64,000 nucleotides of DNA. Origin: Gaertneriomyces semiglobifer. Its lineage: Eukaryota; Chytridiomycota; Chytridiomycetes; Spizellomycetales; Spizellomycetaceae. The translations under genes were made by a program, and so were the position numbers. The stretch lies in the NCBI GenBank assembly GCA_025558075.1, contig JAHLKF010000004.1, positions 682,001 through 746,000 of the forward strand. The letters are read 5' to 3'. Each line of letters begins with the position of its first letter. The stretch's first letter is position 1. The notes below the pieces were generated by a model. It had not been told where the DNA came from. It saw nothing but the letters and a program-made list of their open reading frames with translations, and did no database searches. Positions 32,670 to 44,066 of this stretch are shown here, piece by piece.

Positions 32670-33271
32670 TTACTGGGCACGGGGTCCACCACGGCCAAGA
32701 CCACCACGCTGTAAGAAAGGCATAAACTTCTCGTTCACATGCGATACAAACAGTAGAGGAACTTACGAATTCCGGGCGCCAGTCACCAGCAGCTCCCTCC
32801 TTCTTCTCGCCAGCATCACGGCGGCGGTAGTCATCACCGCCACGGGGCCTGTAGCGCTCACCGTCACCACGGGGAGGGCGGTCACCCTCACTGCGGCCGG
32901 GACGAGGGCCAGACTTGGTGGTCTTGATGAAGGTACGGGGAACAATTTCGGGGGGAAGGTGCAAGAATTCACGCAAGTACTCGATACCCTCGTTGGTCAA
33001 GTAGTAGTAGTAGTATTGCCAAGAGAAACGGGTAGCAACGAAGCCGCGGGAGGTCATAGACTGCATAGCCTTGATGACCTGCAAGTTGGGCACATCAACG
33101 TCCTGGTGCTTGGGAGCGTTGAAGTCCTTCTTGGCGACCAAGACACCCTCCTGGAAGAGGTATTGGTAGATCTATCCATCAAAAACCCTATAAGTTAGCT
33201 CCACGACTACGTCCCTTGCCGAGAAGGATGGAATGGCTCACCTTCTTGCGGTTGGCCTTGGGAATCAGCAT
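32670..33271 (-). CDS. RPS10: 40S ribosomal protein S10 (eS10)
   Basis: Three exons: 33242-33271 ([10 protein letters not shown]), 32767-33171 and 32670-32708; introns 70 and 58 bp; 157 residues. Plectin/S10 domain: [56 protein letters not shown] and [10 protein letters not shown]. An RG/RP-rich tail ends GRGGPRAQ. It converges with EBP. A good acceptor just before the ATG (GTTCGATCAG) suggests a 5' UTR intron (see findings). Confidence 0.96.
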
Positions 33272-34166
33272 CTTGAAGTAGTGCTGATCGAACAGAAAGA
33301 AACAAATATGAGTGACTGAAAGCAATCAATCACTCATGATGCATAAAAAGCCTCTGGTGAAGATTCGGACAAGATCTCTGATCGCCGCACGCCGTACAAC
33401 AAGCGTCTGATCCGTCCGCCCTCGCTTATTCCCCTCCGAGCATTGCACCCAATGAACAACCAGCGAGGACGGCAGAAGTCGATGTTCCCGTCATGTCCGC
33501 CACTCTAGCACAAGCAAGATCCAGTTTCCACATCAAGGTCCCAACTCCGTCTCACATCCGCCCACTCCACCGCTTGTTGCCTTGCCGTCCCGTCTTCTCA
33601 ACGTCAGCTCATGATAAATACCTCGGTGGAAGGATGGACCTGCTGTAGTGGGCCGTTATCCGATAGCTGAAAGTGGGAAAAAAAGAAGAAGGGAAGAAGA
33701 GAAATCCGAGGCCATTAAACGAGTCAAAACCCGTCAAGAAAATCCTTAGGTGGGGGTAGGGTTACTGAGCCATACACGCGTCGCTTAGGGTTAGGGTTCA
33801 TGACCATCGCGGTCGAAGGTTCAGATATCGTGGCCTCAACAACATGACTAAACTTTCCGTACATCCAACTATACTACTTCCCATGGGGTTTGTTGGGGGT
33901 GAAGACCGTTAGTGGGAGGTGTATTGCGCAAGCAGCGAGCGTTGCGTTCATTGGTTAGGCGAGGGAGAAATGGAGCATTCGGGGGTGGGAGAGGCAAATG
34001 TAACTTGTATCTGCTGGTAAGTGACGGCGTGAACCGTCACTACGCGCCCGCGCCCCTTTACTGATGGGAAAGTGTTCCAGCAATAATCTCCTTCGAGTCC
34101 CATCATCGGTCTCCTGCTTTCGTTGTACAATTTGTGATACCGGTACGGTAAAGCGCTTTTGAGAGT
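33272..34166. other. Long divergent region, RPS10 / HECTD2-like
   Basis: 895 bp without a supported coding exon. It contains a possible RPS10 leader intron (about 33283-33620) and a double telomere-like motif at 33785-33798. A purine-rich run lies near 33669-33706. Confidence 0.5.
33785..33798. promoter_or_regulatory. Telobox-like tandem TTAGGG motif upstream of RPS10
   Basis: TTAGGGTTAGGGTT, two telomere-type units, with a further GTAGGGTT at 33757. In several fungi AACCCTAA teloboxes bound by Tbf1-type factors drive ribosomal protein genes. Here it lies about 515 bp before the RPS10 ATG, or about 160 bp before the putative leader exon donor. Function is inferred. Confidence 0.4.
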
Positions 34167-37077
34167 ATGGAACCATTGTGTGTACTGAGATGGGACCGCG
34201 TTTCTGTAGTGACCGACTTAGTCGAGGCCGACGCCAACCCTGATGATCCTGAACCGCAAGGTGAGAGCTGGGTAGTTGTGAACTCTCAAGTCAAAAAGGC
34301 TCATGTTGGCCGCTTCTAGAGGGATTGACGCTTCAGACGTTGAGGGCGCTTACTGGCAACTCGGAGCGATTCCTTCAGGAAGTTCGAGATGTCTTTTCCA
34401 ATCATCGACGACTGAATGCAGGTTTTCGCAATGTGCGCGACTCGTTGACTTTGTGTGTGACATTATAGTACGCTGACTGACTTTAGAGCGTGGTTGTATC
34501 AGGGCGTGCAGCCGAGCTTGGAATCGCCGGGTCTGGCTTTAGACAGTGCTCGCGAGACCTATCGCCTTATCGTCGATCAGGTGGGTTGGCCGTTTACATC
34601 TTGTTCCAGTGTGCAGAGATCCTTAAGGCGCCGGAAATCTTCAGGGGATAGAGGCGGAAGAAGTGCTGTTCCATTCCATCGACAGACTACTACACCGTCC
34701 CGGAAGGTATGGATCATGCGATCCCACACAACCCTCATATGCCAATGCCAACGTTCCCAAACAGACCGCTCGATCGCGTGAAGGATGTCCAATTTTTAAT
34801 GGTTCTTTTCGAGGTAGTTGTTGACTTGTGGTTCCGAGAGTGTAGCTCCATTGATTCCGACACACCATGACTACTCCTAGAACCCATATTTCCATTCATC
34901 AAAGAGAACGGCTGAAACAGCCTACCGACATCAGATCCTTGGGCGACTCCTTGGTCTTCTCTCCTGCCTATCGAATCAGCTTCACCATTATGTGGTCAAC
35001 TGGCTTAAAAGGTTAGGATCCTTGGTGCCCGTCATGGATTTCACCCAACTAATAATTGCCTCGGTCGACGACAGATTGCCTTTGACATTCTTTCAGCAAC
35101 GAGTTGGGCTCGTCAATCACTTCATCAGCTATCGGCTTGCCCAAGTTGCTGGAGTGCGCGAAGGATACCCATCCGACTGGGCAATCAAGTCAGCGGCTCG
35201 CGTGATGGCTCTATTATGTATGTGCGTCGGCTAAGTGGAATCTTGATAACTGTATTAACCAATGGGGTGTTTGTTCTACTCTTAAGCTGCCGCTAACATG
35301 GATCGAGACATCAATGTGCCAGTTGCTGATTTTTACAACACTGTGGTAGACTATGTAGATTTGACTCGCGACTTTACAATATGGCAGAAGGACACCAGCG
35401 GGTGAGTACCTTGTGCTGCACACATCGATCCTTCGTTGACTAATTTGTTTTCGTAGGGCGTTCGCGTTCTGCCAATATCCATTTTTGATATCTCTAGGGG
35501 GCAAGATGAGGGTAGGCTTTTCGCGGTTCTTGAACGCATTGTGCCAAAACTCAGTGTAAGGATATAGATAATGGAGGAGGATGCCAAGCGTGAAATGACT
35601 GAAAAGTATGAAGAATCTGGACTCGGCTTTATTGGACCACGTGCTGAACTACCGTGTTTTGTAGATTCCGCGATGCATTCTATCGAACTGCACTATCTGG
35701 TATGGTAGTGGACCCATTTCTTACGATCAATGTCCGTCGAAATCATCTCATTGAAGACTCGCTGAATCAACTCCAATCGCGACATTTTGACTTGAAGAAA
35801 AAGCTGCGGATCATTTTTGCCAGTACGTTCAATAGGCAAATTCCCCGTTTAGCACTTTCGTGTGACTCACTTTTGCGTAGACGAAGAGGGCGTCGACGCT
35901 GGTGGTCTAACGAAAGAATGGTTTCTTCTTCTCATCCGCGACCTGTTCGATCCACAATATGGAATGTTTACCTACGATGAGGACAGCAGGCTTTGTTGGT
36001 TCAATCCGGCATCATTTGAGAACACGGAAGAGTTTCGGCTAGTCGGCACCATCATCGGTTTAGCAATTTACAACTCCAACATTCTCGATGTAAGTTGCAA
36101 TCACGCATCTTGAGAATGTTCACTGGAGGGACTTGAGCTCACGAAGTGACGATCCAGGTTCATTTTCCACTGGCCTGTTTCAAAAAACTTCTGGACCAAC
36201 CGGTGACTCTTGAGGACCTCAAGACATTACGGCCTGCGTTTGGCAGGGGATTACAGCAATTGCTAGACTACGAGCACGACGATGTAGAAGAAGTGTTTTG
36301 CCGCGATTTCGTAGCTGAGTATGACGCATTTGGGAACGTTGTACGAGTACCGCTGGCACCAGGTGGCGAGCATAAACCGGTGACCAAGGAGAACAAGGCG
36401 GAGTTTGTGAGACTATATGTTGATTGGGTCCTCAACAAGTCTGTTGATAAGCAATTTACTGCGTTTAAAGCCGGATTCGGTTACGTTTGCGGAGGAAACG
36501 CACTGTCACTTTTTCGGCCGACGGAGATTGAGTTGATGGTCTGCGGCGGCGCTGAGTTTGAACTGCGTGACCTTGCGGCTAACGCGGAGTATGAAGGGTA
36601 AGTGGCATCGCAGCGGTCGCGTAGAGTATTATGAATTGTGAATTGATGCCTACCTCAAAAGATTTTCCCGGACCGATAAAACCATCACGGATTTCTGGGA
36701 GATTGTTGACGAGATGCCAGTGGAAGGCAAGCGTAAACTTCTCCTATTCGTAACTGGTACGGATCGAATACCTGCGAATGGTATCGAGAACCTACCATTC
36801 AAAATATCATGCCTTGGCGAGGTTCGTACTGCACTCATTGCGCTTGTTTTCGGCGCCGTTTACTGATGGTCGATGCCCCATATACTCAGGATTCTGATCG
36901 TCTGCCCACCGCGCATACGTGTTTCAATCAGTTAGGACTATACAAGTACGCAACCAAGGAGAAACTAAAGGAGAAGTTGGAAAAGGCGATCGAATGGAGG
37001 TGAGCCGTGATGCCCCATTTTTCCATCTGCTGATGAACTAAAACTAGGATCCTAGCTCCGGTTTCTACGTCAAGTAA
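34167..37077 (+). CDS. HECT-type E3 ubiquitin ligase, HECTD2-like
   Basis: Sixteen exons: 34167-34260, 34320-34421, 34489-34580, 34645-34706, 34765-34813, 34881-35011, 35075-35217, 35287-35401, 35457-35511, 35568-35605, 35665-35822, 35881-36089, 36158-36597, 36662-36821, 36890-36999 and 37056-37077. Every phase closes, giving 659 residues. The N-terminal half resembles HECTD2: VKDVQFLMVLFENPYF, SDWAIKSAARVMALL and FCQYPFLISL. The HECT domain holds EEGVDAGGLTKEWF, VGTIIGLAIYNSNILDVHFP, FKAGFGYVCGG, FWEIVDEMP, LLLFVTGTDRIP and the active-site cysteine in HTCFNQLGLY, ending SSGFYVK. It transfers ubiquitin through a cysteine thioester; substrates are unknown. The first exon is the least certain part, and more upstream coding sequence is possible. 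Confidence 0.88.
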
Positions 37078-37190
37078 CCACACAACATATGCCAAATATG
37101 CTGATTAAAAAGATTGTTGTATTTATCATCATAATATGTACATATGAGTTTTGGAGCGAGACGGTAGAATTTACCAGAAACGCAAGGTCT

Positions 37191-39694
37191 TCAAGGAATT
37201 TCGTACAGTTGGACGCTTTGCGTTGTTCGCGCGGTCCTGGTGCCATATATCCGTAATGGGATGACACAGTCGAAAGCTTCAACCTTAGCGGCAGGCACTG
37301 CATGAGAATGAGCAAAATGCTTGTCCTTGTTTGCCCTGTAATGCAGACGGCTGTTTGTACCAGTAACGAATTCCACGCGCAAGCACCACCGCAAGGAGAC
37401 TAAGGGACCACGTTAACAAACAAAAGCAAGTCCGTTTCAAGTCACACGCCGGATGCATTACCTGCTGATGTTTGAAACTCGGGACTGCAGTTGATTGGCA
37501 AAAACAGGTCAATGTTCGTCCGCTTTGTGTTAAGTGTGCATCGATGTTGTTCTGCGTATACTCGGCGCGTCAATCTTGACGACTGGTCACTGGTTCTCAT
37601 TGCGACCGACTCTTCGATATGTTCCATGTTCTCCAAAAACACGGACATCTTCGGATACGACTTGTCGATAAGCTTACGCAGGGTCATCATACTTAATAGC
37701 ATTCGTACCTGGAAACATGCAATTTTGCTATTACTGAAGTCAACAATCCCAGTGATACTCTCTCCCAAACGATATGCATTCCGTTGCAAAACAAGTTGAG
37801 CAACATGCTCATTATTCTTGCAAATATCATACGATGCTGGGAGGAGAAATATTGAGGATCCCAAGGCCTGCAAACCTCAACAGTGGTTTACTTACATCGT
37901 TTGGTGCTCTGGCACACGGCCACCAACCTCGTAAAGCTTGTTGGGTTCTCGTCAGGATCCTGCAGTGAGCGAGCAACCGGTTGACGAGGACCTGGAACCG
38001 CGTGGTCCAAAAGGGTTTGAATACCCATGTGAGGGCTGGTCTCGAGTTTAACTGTGGCCTCGTCTTTCTTGATGATCACGGGATTCGACAATTCATAGAC
38101 CGGGTATGTGCCATCCCCTTAGGTGGGTTGAGTGTGTGTGTACGAGCGGCAAAGTATGCTAAAATCGGCATGGCTTACCTCTGACATGGCTGAAGACTCG
38201 AAATGGCAGTTGAATAACCTGTGAGCGATGTGCGATGCCGCCGCGCTGTACACCGATGATCAGCTTATAGGAAAACCGTACTGCCTTGCCTCTGTGAGAA
38301 GGCGGTAACGATGTTGGAAGTGTGATTTCGTACTTGTCTGTACAGGGAGTTACGTTCAGAGTTAACACATCAGCGTACCACAGAGGGAAGGAAGAGCACC
38401 TTGGCTCACATCCTTTGCGCACATGATTGATTCTCTCCAGGTCCCAAAGACAGGTTTGTGAATAATATGGACGGCGGCGTACTGTACAGTGGAAGGTTCT
38501 TCGTTTCTATGCGGACAAGGATATGGTCAGTAGTATTTGGTGAGTTTTGCGTCGTGCGTGCTTACCTGAATTGTCGCCCTGTGCTCCTGTCGCTAGCGCT
38601 AGGGAACCTCCCCCACCCATGCCGCTTCCAGGCACACCGGCAGCGCGATACATGACTGCAGATTTCAAAGAAGCAAAAGCTGCCGGTTTGACAAAATTCG
38701 GATCTATAGAAAAATGTCCCGTCATCTGGGCATAAGCCCAAGTTATCTGTTCCGGATGAGACCCGAACTCCGAAGGCGCGGACCCGCGTGCTGAATGCCA
38801 GTACTCTGGCGATTCTTTAGGAGATAATTTGCGCACAGAAGCTGATGTAAAATCGGTGGTGCCTTGAGATGCGTTGCTGGACACTGATGGCCCTCGCGGC
38901 CTTTGATGTGCTGGCTGATCTTCGTTTATCGTGTGGAGAGATATGCGATTGTCGGTAGTATGTAAATTCACCGGCTTGGTGGTCATTGGAGATACAGGAA
39001 AAGGTGATATTGGAGGTGAGGAAGGGCCTAAATCAACGGTCAGGTGGCTGCGAGGCGCTCCATATGTACGTAGAGCGCGAGGCATCTCTTTAGGTTGTAT
39101 ATGACGAACCGCTTGCGAATCATCGTGTTGTACTGCAGTATTTCCGGTGGCAGAAGAAGCGGCATTAGAAATCATTCCAAGCGTCGATCCGACGGCGGAT
39201 CGCAGGGACGAAAGTGAAATGGATTTTCGTAAAAGCTGCGTCAACGATCCTGTCGATTCTGTGGTAACTACATGGGCGCTACGTGGGCCCTCAGATGACG
39301 TTGGTGACACTGCAGTGCTGAGTCGCAACGGAGCGCCATTACGCGATGCGGTTTCGGTGCCTGTTGCTCGAGCCGGCTGACCCTCTTGGGCAGGCACATC
39401 GAACGACCCAAAATCCACTTCAGCCTGACCAACAGAGGTCTCTGTGTCAAGGTCAATGGTGCTAGAATATTGCGACGTGTTTAGTAGAGATGGATGCGTG
39501 CGTTGCCGGCGAGCATCTCCGGGGATGGGCGGTATATCCGGCGGCCGTTTGACTTGGCTGAATGCGGATGTCGTCTCATGTACAGCAACGTTCGAAAATG
39601 TCAGCGTGCATACAAATTTCTCTCCAGCAAAAAAGATGCCGTCGCTTCCTCCAGACTCAGCATCACCGAGGTTGACGGTCAAAAGCACAACCAT
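37191..39694 (-). CDS. RGP1: RGP1, subunit of the Ric1-Rgp1 Rab6/Ypt6 exchange factor
   Basis: Works with Ric1 at the Golgi to activate Ypt6/Rab6. Seven exons: 38566-39694, 38423-38506, 38179-38337, 37896-38117, 37709-37836, 37462-37648 and 37191-37399; 705 residues. It has the arrestin-like Rgp1 domain: IFFAGEKFVCTLTFSN near the start, ITWAYAQMTGHF, LYSTPPSILFTNLSLGPGE, LPPSHRGKAVRFSYKLIIG, YRLGESITGIVDFS, TRRVYAEQHRCTLNTKRT, VSLRWCLRVEFVTGT and VEAFDCVIPLRIYGT. An S/P-rich insert of about 260 residues separates the first strand pair from the rest. The ATG at 39694 is the first before the FAGE motif. It converges with the HECT gene, 113 bp between stops. Confidence 0.9.
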
Positions 39695-40244
39695 GGTCCA
39701 CGTAGAGACCCAAAGTGCCTTCGTGCTGACGCCCTCCCCACTGGCGTCCTCACTGTTGGATCTGCCTTCTTGCTCCTGCCTCTGGGTGCGTAGCGTCCAG
39801 TGTCGAGTGTTCGTCCACCGTTCGTTTGGCGTGCTGCAACTTCGCAGCAACGAATCGGTCCATGTTCGACGCGGCCTTTCAACTGCGTTATCGATATTTA
39901 TAACAAGTTTATTGATTGGTGAATTTAAACCGACGATTGCAAGGCCACGAAGCCACAGGTTGAATGAATGATATTGGCAGCACTGACATGCAGAGTTCAC
40001 AATTGTGGAAAAGCAGATATGTATTGGGGCTCCCATGCGGTTAAGAATGGACGTCACATGCGGGACTAGAATTATGTCAATACAATCGATATCCCATGAC
40101 TTTCATGGCGTGGCGAAGTGTCCGGTTAGCATTCTCATCATCATTGAGATCAACGGAACTGGATATGACATGCTCAAACTCGACCGAATCATGTTGAGGT
40201 AGTTCGATGGTATGCAAAACAGAAGCGAGCGGCGTCGATGGCCC
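39695..40244. other. Tandem intergenic region, NDUFS7 to RGP1
   Basis: 550 bp between the NDUFS7 stop and the RGP1 start, both minus strand. The frame upstream of the RGP1 ATG stays open for about 120 codons, but shows no family similarity and is taken as leader. Confidence 0.45.
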
Positions 40245-41022
40245 TTACTTTCTGTACCACATCCGTGTCACGCGTTCCCTCCTGATCTTCTTCTGGAGTT
40301 GCAACACTCCGTATAACAGTCCCTCGGCTGTCGGTGGGCACCCGGGAACGTAAACGTCCACGGGCACAATTCTGTCACATCCCCGGACCACAGCGTATGA
40401 GTAGTGGTAGTAGCCACCACCATTGGCACAAGATCCCATAGAAATCACCCATCTTGGCTCGGGCATCTGATCGTAGACTTTGCGAAGCGCCGGTGCCATC
40501 TTGTTAGTGAGGGTTCCGGCAACTATCATGACATCCGACTGACGCGGAGAGGCACGAAAGACAATGCCGATACGATCCTGATCATATCGGGCAGCGGCCA
40601 TGTGCATCATCTCTACGGCACAACAAGCGAGACCAAACGTCATTGGCCAGATGGACGATGTGCGAGTCCAGTTCAAAAGTCCATCCACCGTGGTCAAGGC
40701 CCATTCTACAGCATTATTCGCAGGCTTTGGTAGGTTGTACGGGTTCACGGGCTGCAAGCTCTTTTTAACATCCGCATCATTGAACGAGGTAGGGCCCTCC
40801 TTGCCACGCATGGCCGATATCAGCTGTCCCATGGACGTCTGTTGTGCGGGTGTTGTGTGCAATGCGCGGGCGCCAACAAGTGTCCTAACATCTTGCGCCA
40901 TTAGCCCTTACCGTTTCACACACCCAGAAATCATTTTACACTTACGATGCAGCCCTCATCGTCGTCAGAGACGACACTGCCCGCGCGACGGGTACCGACA
41001 CAGAGGAGCGGATAGCGGCCAT
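40245..41022 (-). CDS. NDUFS7: NADH:ubiquinone oxidoreductase 20 kDa Fe-S subunit (NDUFS7/PSST)
   Basis: Complex I subunit carrying the terminal iron-sulphur cluster N2 near the quinone site. Two exons: 40946-41022 and 40245-40884, intron 61 bp, 238 residues. Exon 1 encodes [20 protein letters not shown], an R/S/A-rich amphipathic mitochondrial presequence, and the processing region LHTTPAQQ follows. The catalytic core shows ACCAVEMMH (two cluster cysteines), [37 protein letters not shown] and [10 protein letters not shown] (remaining cysteines). A downstream ATG at 40901 could be mistaken for the start. It falls inside the intron and would lose half the presequence. Confidence 0.95.
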
Positions 41023-41383
41023 TTTTTTCACACTTTTTCGAAAGCACACAACCTTTTCTCAATTGAATGAAATGGGCTATACGATAGAAAGAGGTTCGTT
41101 GCTGGGTTGCTCGAGAGCTCGTTGCCGTTTATATAATAATTCCTCTCTCCGTAACACGTTCTCGTTCTCGTTCTCGCCCTCGGTTCGCTGTTGAATGTCG
41201 TTCCGCACGTCGCAGTTCGCAGTTCGCAGCCACGTGACCTCCATACCAACAAGTGTGATTACGTAATATGTATCGCCCGAGTTTCCTCGGAAAATATAAG
41301 TTTTCGCTGGTTTTTAACAACGAATGGAGAGAGGGGTAACGCTGAAGGCAGAGGAGAGCGACGTATATATCCAGATACAGAAG
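41023..41383. other. Divergent promoter region, NDUFS7 / TOM20
   Basis: 361 bp between two nuclear genes for mitochondrial proteins. It holds a TTCTCG-type triple repeat near 41157-41177, a GTTCGCA repeat near 41211-41230, an E-box CACGTG at 41231-41236 and TATA-like TTTATATAATAA near 41127. Shared control of the pair is possible but inferred. Confidence 0.5.
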
Positions 41384-42041
41384 ATGGTGTCAACACGAGA
41401 CGTGGTGGTAGGCGCGGCCGTTGCGGCTGCGGTCGGTATCGTTGGGTATGCCGTTTACTTCGACCAGAAAAGGCAGAGAGATCCAGCATTCAGGAGAAAT
41501 CTAAGTCAGTTCATAGTCGGCATGCTTGTGAAGAGGCATCATATTTTAATGCGAAACGTGTCTTAGGAAAACAGAGGAAGCAGGCAGCTGCAGCGAAACA
41601 TGCAGAGGCTGCCGCCAGTAGACAGAAGCCTCAACCCGCAGCAGCCAAAGCAGGCATGCCGAGCATGGCCTCCTTCGACCCCGACGAACCCGTTCCCACC
41701 AACCCACAAGCTAGAGGAGAGTTCTTCATGAAGCATCTTCAGCTGGGAGAGGCATTGGTCGCTCGAGGTGACAACGCGCGTGGCTTGACTTTCATCTGGC
41801 ATACGTGATTTCTGATGCATGTTTTGAAACAGGACCCCAAGCATACGAGGTTGCCGCACAATGCTTCTTCAAAGCCCTTCAAGCGTACTCAGATCCGATG
41901 AATTTGTTGATGGCCCTCCAACAGTCCATGCCAGAGCCAGTGATGAATTTGATCATGGAGCTCTTCGCTGCTGATGTAGGTGCTGTGGCGCCGGGGGCTG
42001 AGAATGCAGGGTCGCGCCTGCAAGAAGTGGATGTAGAGTAG
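41384..42041 (+). CDS. TOM20: Mitochondrial import receptor subunit TOM20
   Basis: Outer-membrane receptor that binds presequences. Three exons: 41384-41504, 41567-41767 and 41833-42041; introns 62 and 65 bp; 176 residues. An N-terminal anchor (VVVGAAVAAAVGIVGYAVYF) is followed by DQKRQRDPAFRRNLRKQRKQ, typical of TOM20. An A/K-rich linker leads to the receptor domain ARGEFFMKHLQLGEALVARG, then YEVAAQCFFKALQAYSDP and LLMALQQSMPEPVMNLIM. The first donor, GTCAGT, is not optimal but keeps the conserved KQRKQA segment in frame. Confidence 0.93.
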
Positions 42042-42284
42042 GGTGACAGGTGGTTGTACCTTTGCCGCAGAGCGGATATTGCGCTTTCATATGTGGATAT
42101 GTTCATAATAAGCAACTGATCATTGGTCTAACGGAGCGTTTCTCTTTTCTTTCACTTTCACTTGCATTATATACATGAAACGACATCCAATGATAACAGT
42201 TGCGGAAGCATAACCAACAATGTAAGCGTCCGCGTGTTTTTCCACCGCCATTGCTATCCTGACAGCAACCTCATGCCTGAAAAG

Positions 42285-43576
42285 ACTTTGAGCACTTCCC
42301 GCCGACTGAGCTCAATGTTAAAGTGAAGGAAGTGGTTCAAGGGATTACCCCCGAAGGCAAACGCATTGTCCGCCGCGGTCTGACGGTAACCAAAGACTAT
42401 GCGGCTGGGGAGACGGTGTATGCAGAGTCGCCGCTTGTGGCTATCCCTCGCCCTGACCTGGTTGGTTTCGCCTTTACCTAGACCAAGCGCTTTCAGGCAT
42501 ACTGACTGCTGGTGTATATCAGCATGAATTTTGTAGCCATTGCTTGAAGCCGCTGGTCGACAAGGTTGACGCAGTCACCTGCGAAAAATGCGACAAGGAA
42601 CGATTTTGTTCGTCATCCTGCCGTGACGCTGGCACCGTCGAATACCACAACATGCTCTGCGTGCAGAATGAGCAGACAGGAGAAGCTAGTGCCGCACTCT
42701 TGCAACACTGCTTAGATTGCGCCACTGTGTATCCTTTAATGGTCGCCAAATTCCTGGCGCGCATGGTGCATGATGAAATGTCCAAAAAGCCAACCACCGC
42801 AGACTCGAACTACTCGACATGGGACCACTTGGAGCGCTTGTACGATTTGAAAGGGAAAGCAACCGAGGGGGATTTGAAAGTTTTGGAGATGATCAAAAAC
42901 ATCATCGCTCCACAGGTGCCTGGCTTCACGGAGTTTCTCACTGAAGAACGTTACATGACAATCAAGAACAAAATAGCTTACAACTCGTATGCGACTGCCT
43001 CAGATTCTGCCGTGCCCGCATTGAAGGGTGATGAAGTGATTCGTGGCGCTTACCCGGACGATACGAAGAGCGGAGTTGGGCTTTATCATGCGACCAGTTG
43101 GATTTCCCACTCATGTGCACCAAACGTCGAGATCCAATTCTTCGGTTGTACTGACAAAGTCTCCATCGTTGCAAAGCAGGACTTGAAGAACGGAGATGAG
43201 CTCGTCGTCAGCTACATGAATGTGGATGGTCTAACGACATCGGAGAGGAGGAAGAAATTGAAAAGCAAAGTAAGTTTCCGGATGAGCTAATTTAGTGCAT
43301 GCTGCGGAAAATGCTGAAATGTTTGTGATCGTGTCATAGTTTGCTTTCCACTGCAAGTGTGCTCTCTGCAAGGGCTCATCTGCGGAAGCGACGGATGCCC
43401 CTGAATCCGCCGAGGTTGCAGACTCTACCGGCGCCGCTAGCACTGCTGAAGTTACCGAGACCATTAGTATCACAGAAACCGTAGAAACTACCACTATCGG
43501 CAGTGGGGCTGCGCTCGAGGTTACCGAAATCACAGAGACCGTGACGACGGTGGAGAGTACCGAGATCTCGGTCTAA
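42285..43576 (+). CDS. SET/MYND (SMYD-type) protein, 5' end unresolved
   Basis: Three exons are supported: 42285-42460, 42523-43269 and 43340-43576. The N-SET part (VVQGITPEGKRIVRRGLTVT, AAGETVYAESPL) is followed by a MYND-type zinc finger (CSHCLKPL, CEKCDKERFCSSSCRD, EYHNMLC), then SET-C with GVGLYHATSWISHSCAPNVE, NGDELVVSYMNVDG and post-SET cysteines FHCKCALCKG. These are lysine methyltransferase features, substrate unknown. The tail is an unusual T/E/V-rich stretch (VTETISITETVETTT). An in-frame stop just before 42281 means the start lies in an upstream exon I could not fix. A donor-like GTAAGC at 42221 may belong to it. Confidence 0.8.
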
Positions 43577-44066
43577 GTGGTTACGTTTGCCCGCGTCGCT
43601 TGCCTCCCAGAAGATCATCTCGTCACCAGCATCCCATCCCACATCTCCAACCTCCTTTCCGCAACCGTAGTTAGATAGTGCAGTGTATGCCCATTTTTGT
43701 ATGTTATCTGTCCTTAATTGTGTTCTCAGTTGGTGAATCTGCTCGCTGAGTCACGTGGCTGGTCGAATCTGCGAACTGGGAAACCAGGCCAACTTTTCCG
43801 CGGAGTATTCGAGAGCAACAATCGCAGCAGATCGTCGTAGGAGCAGCCATTTCCGTACCAACCATCAACGCCTGGTGGTCTTCCGAGTATAGTTCATCTA
43901 GTGGCCTTTCGTCCAGGCATTGCCCGTTTGTTTCTGGCTCCTTCCAACACGCTTTTCGCGCCTTTAACTCCCAACCCTCATTCCCAACCTGAACTACTAC
44001 CGGCGTTGAGGCACAGAGTCGAAAAGGTGGAGGATAGGCCTATTGTTTATAGGTCCGGAAGTCGTC
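43577..44066. other. Tandem intergenic region before the PHD gene
   Basis: 490 bp; no supported gene. A CACGTG E-box lies at about 43753-43758. Confidence 0.4.

Noticed and set aside
33785..33798. Chromosome-end or ancient telomere fusion remnant
   Set aside because: Only two TTAGGG units, flanked by ordinary genes on both sides; a telobox is the simpler reading.
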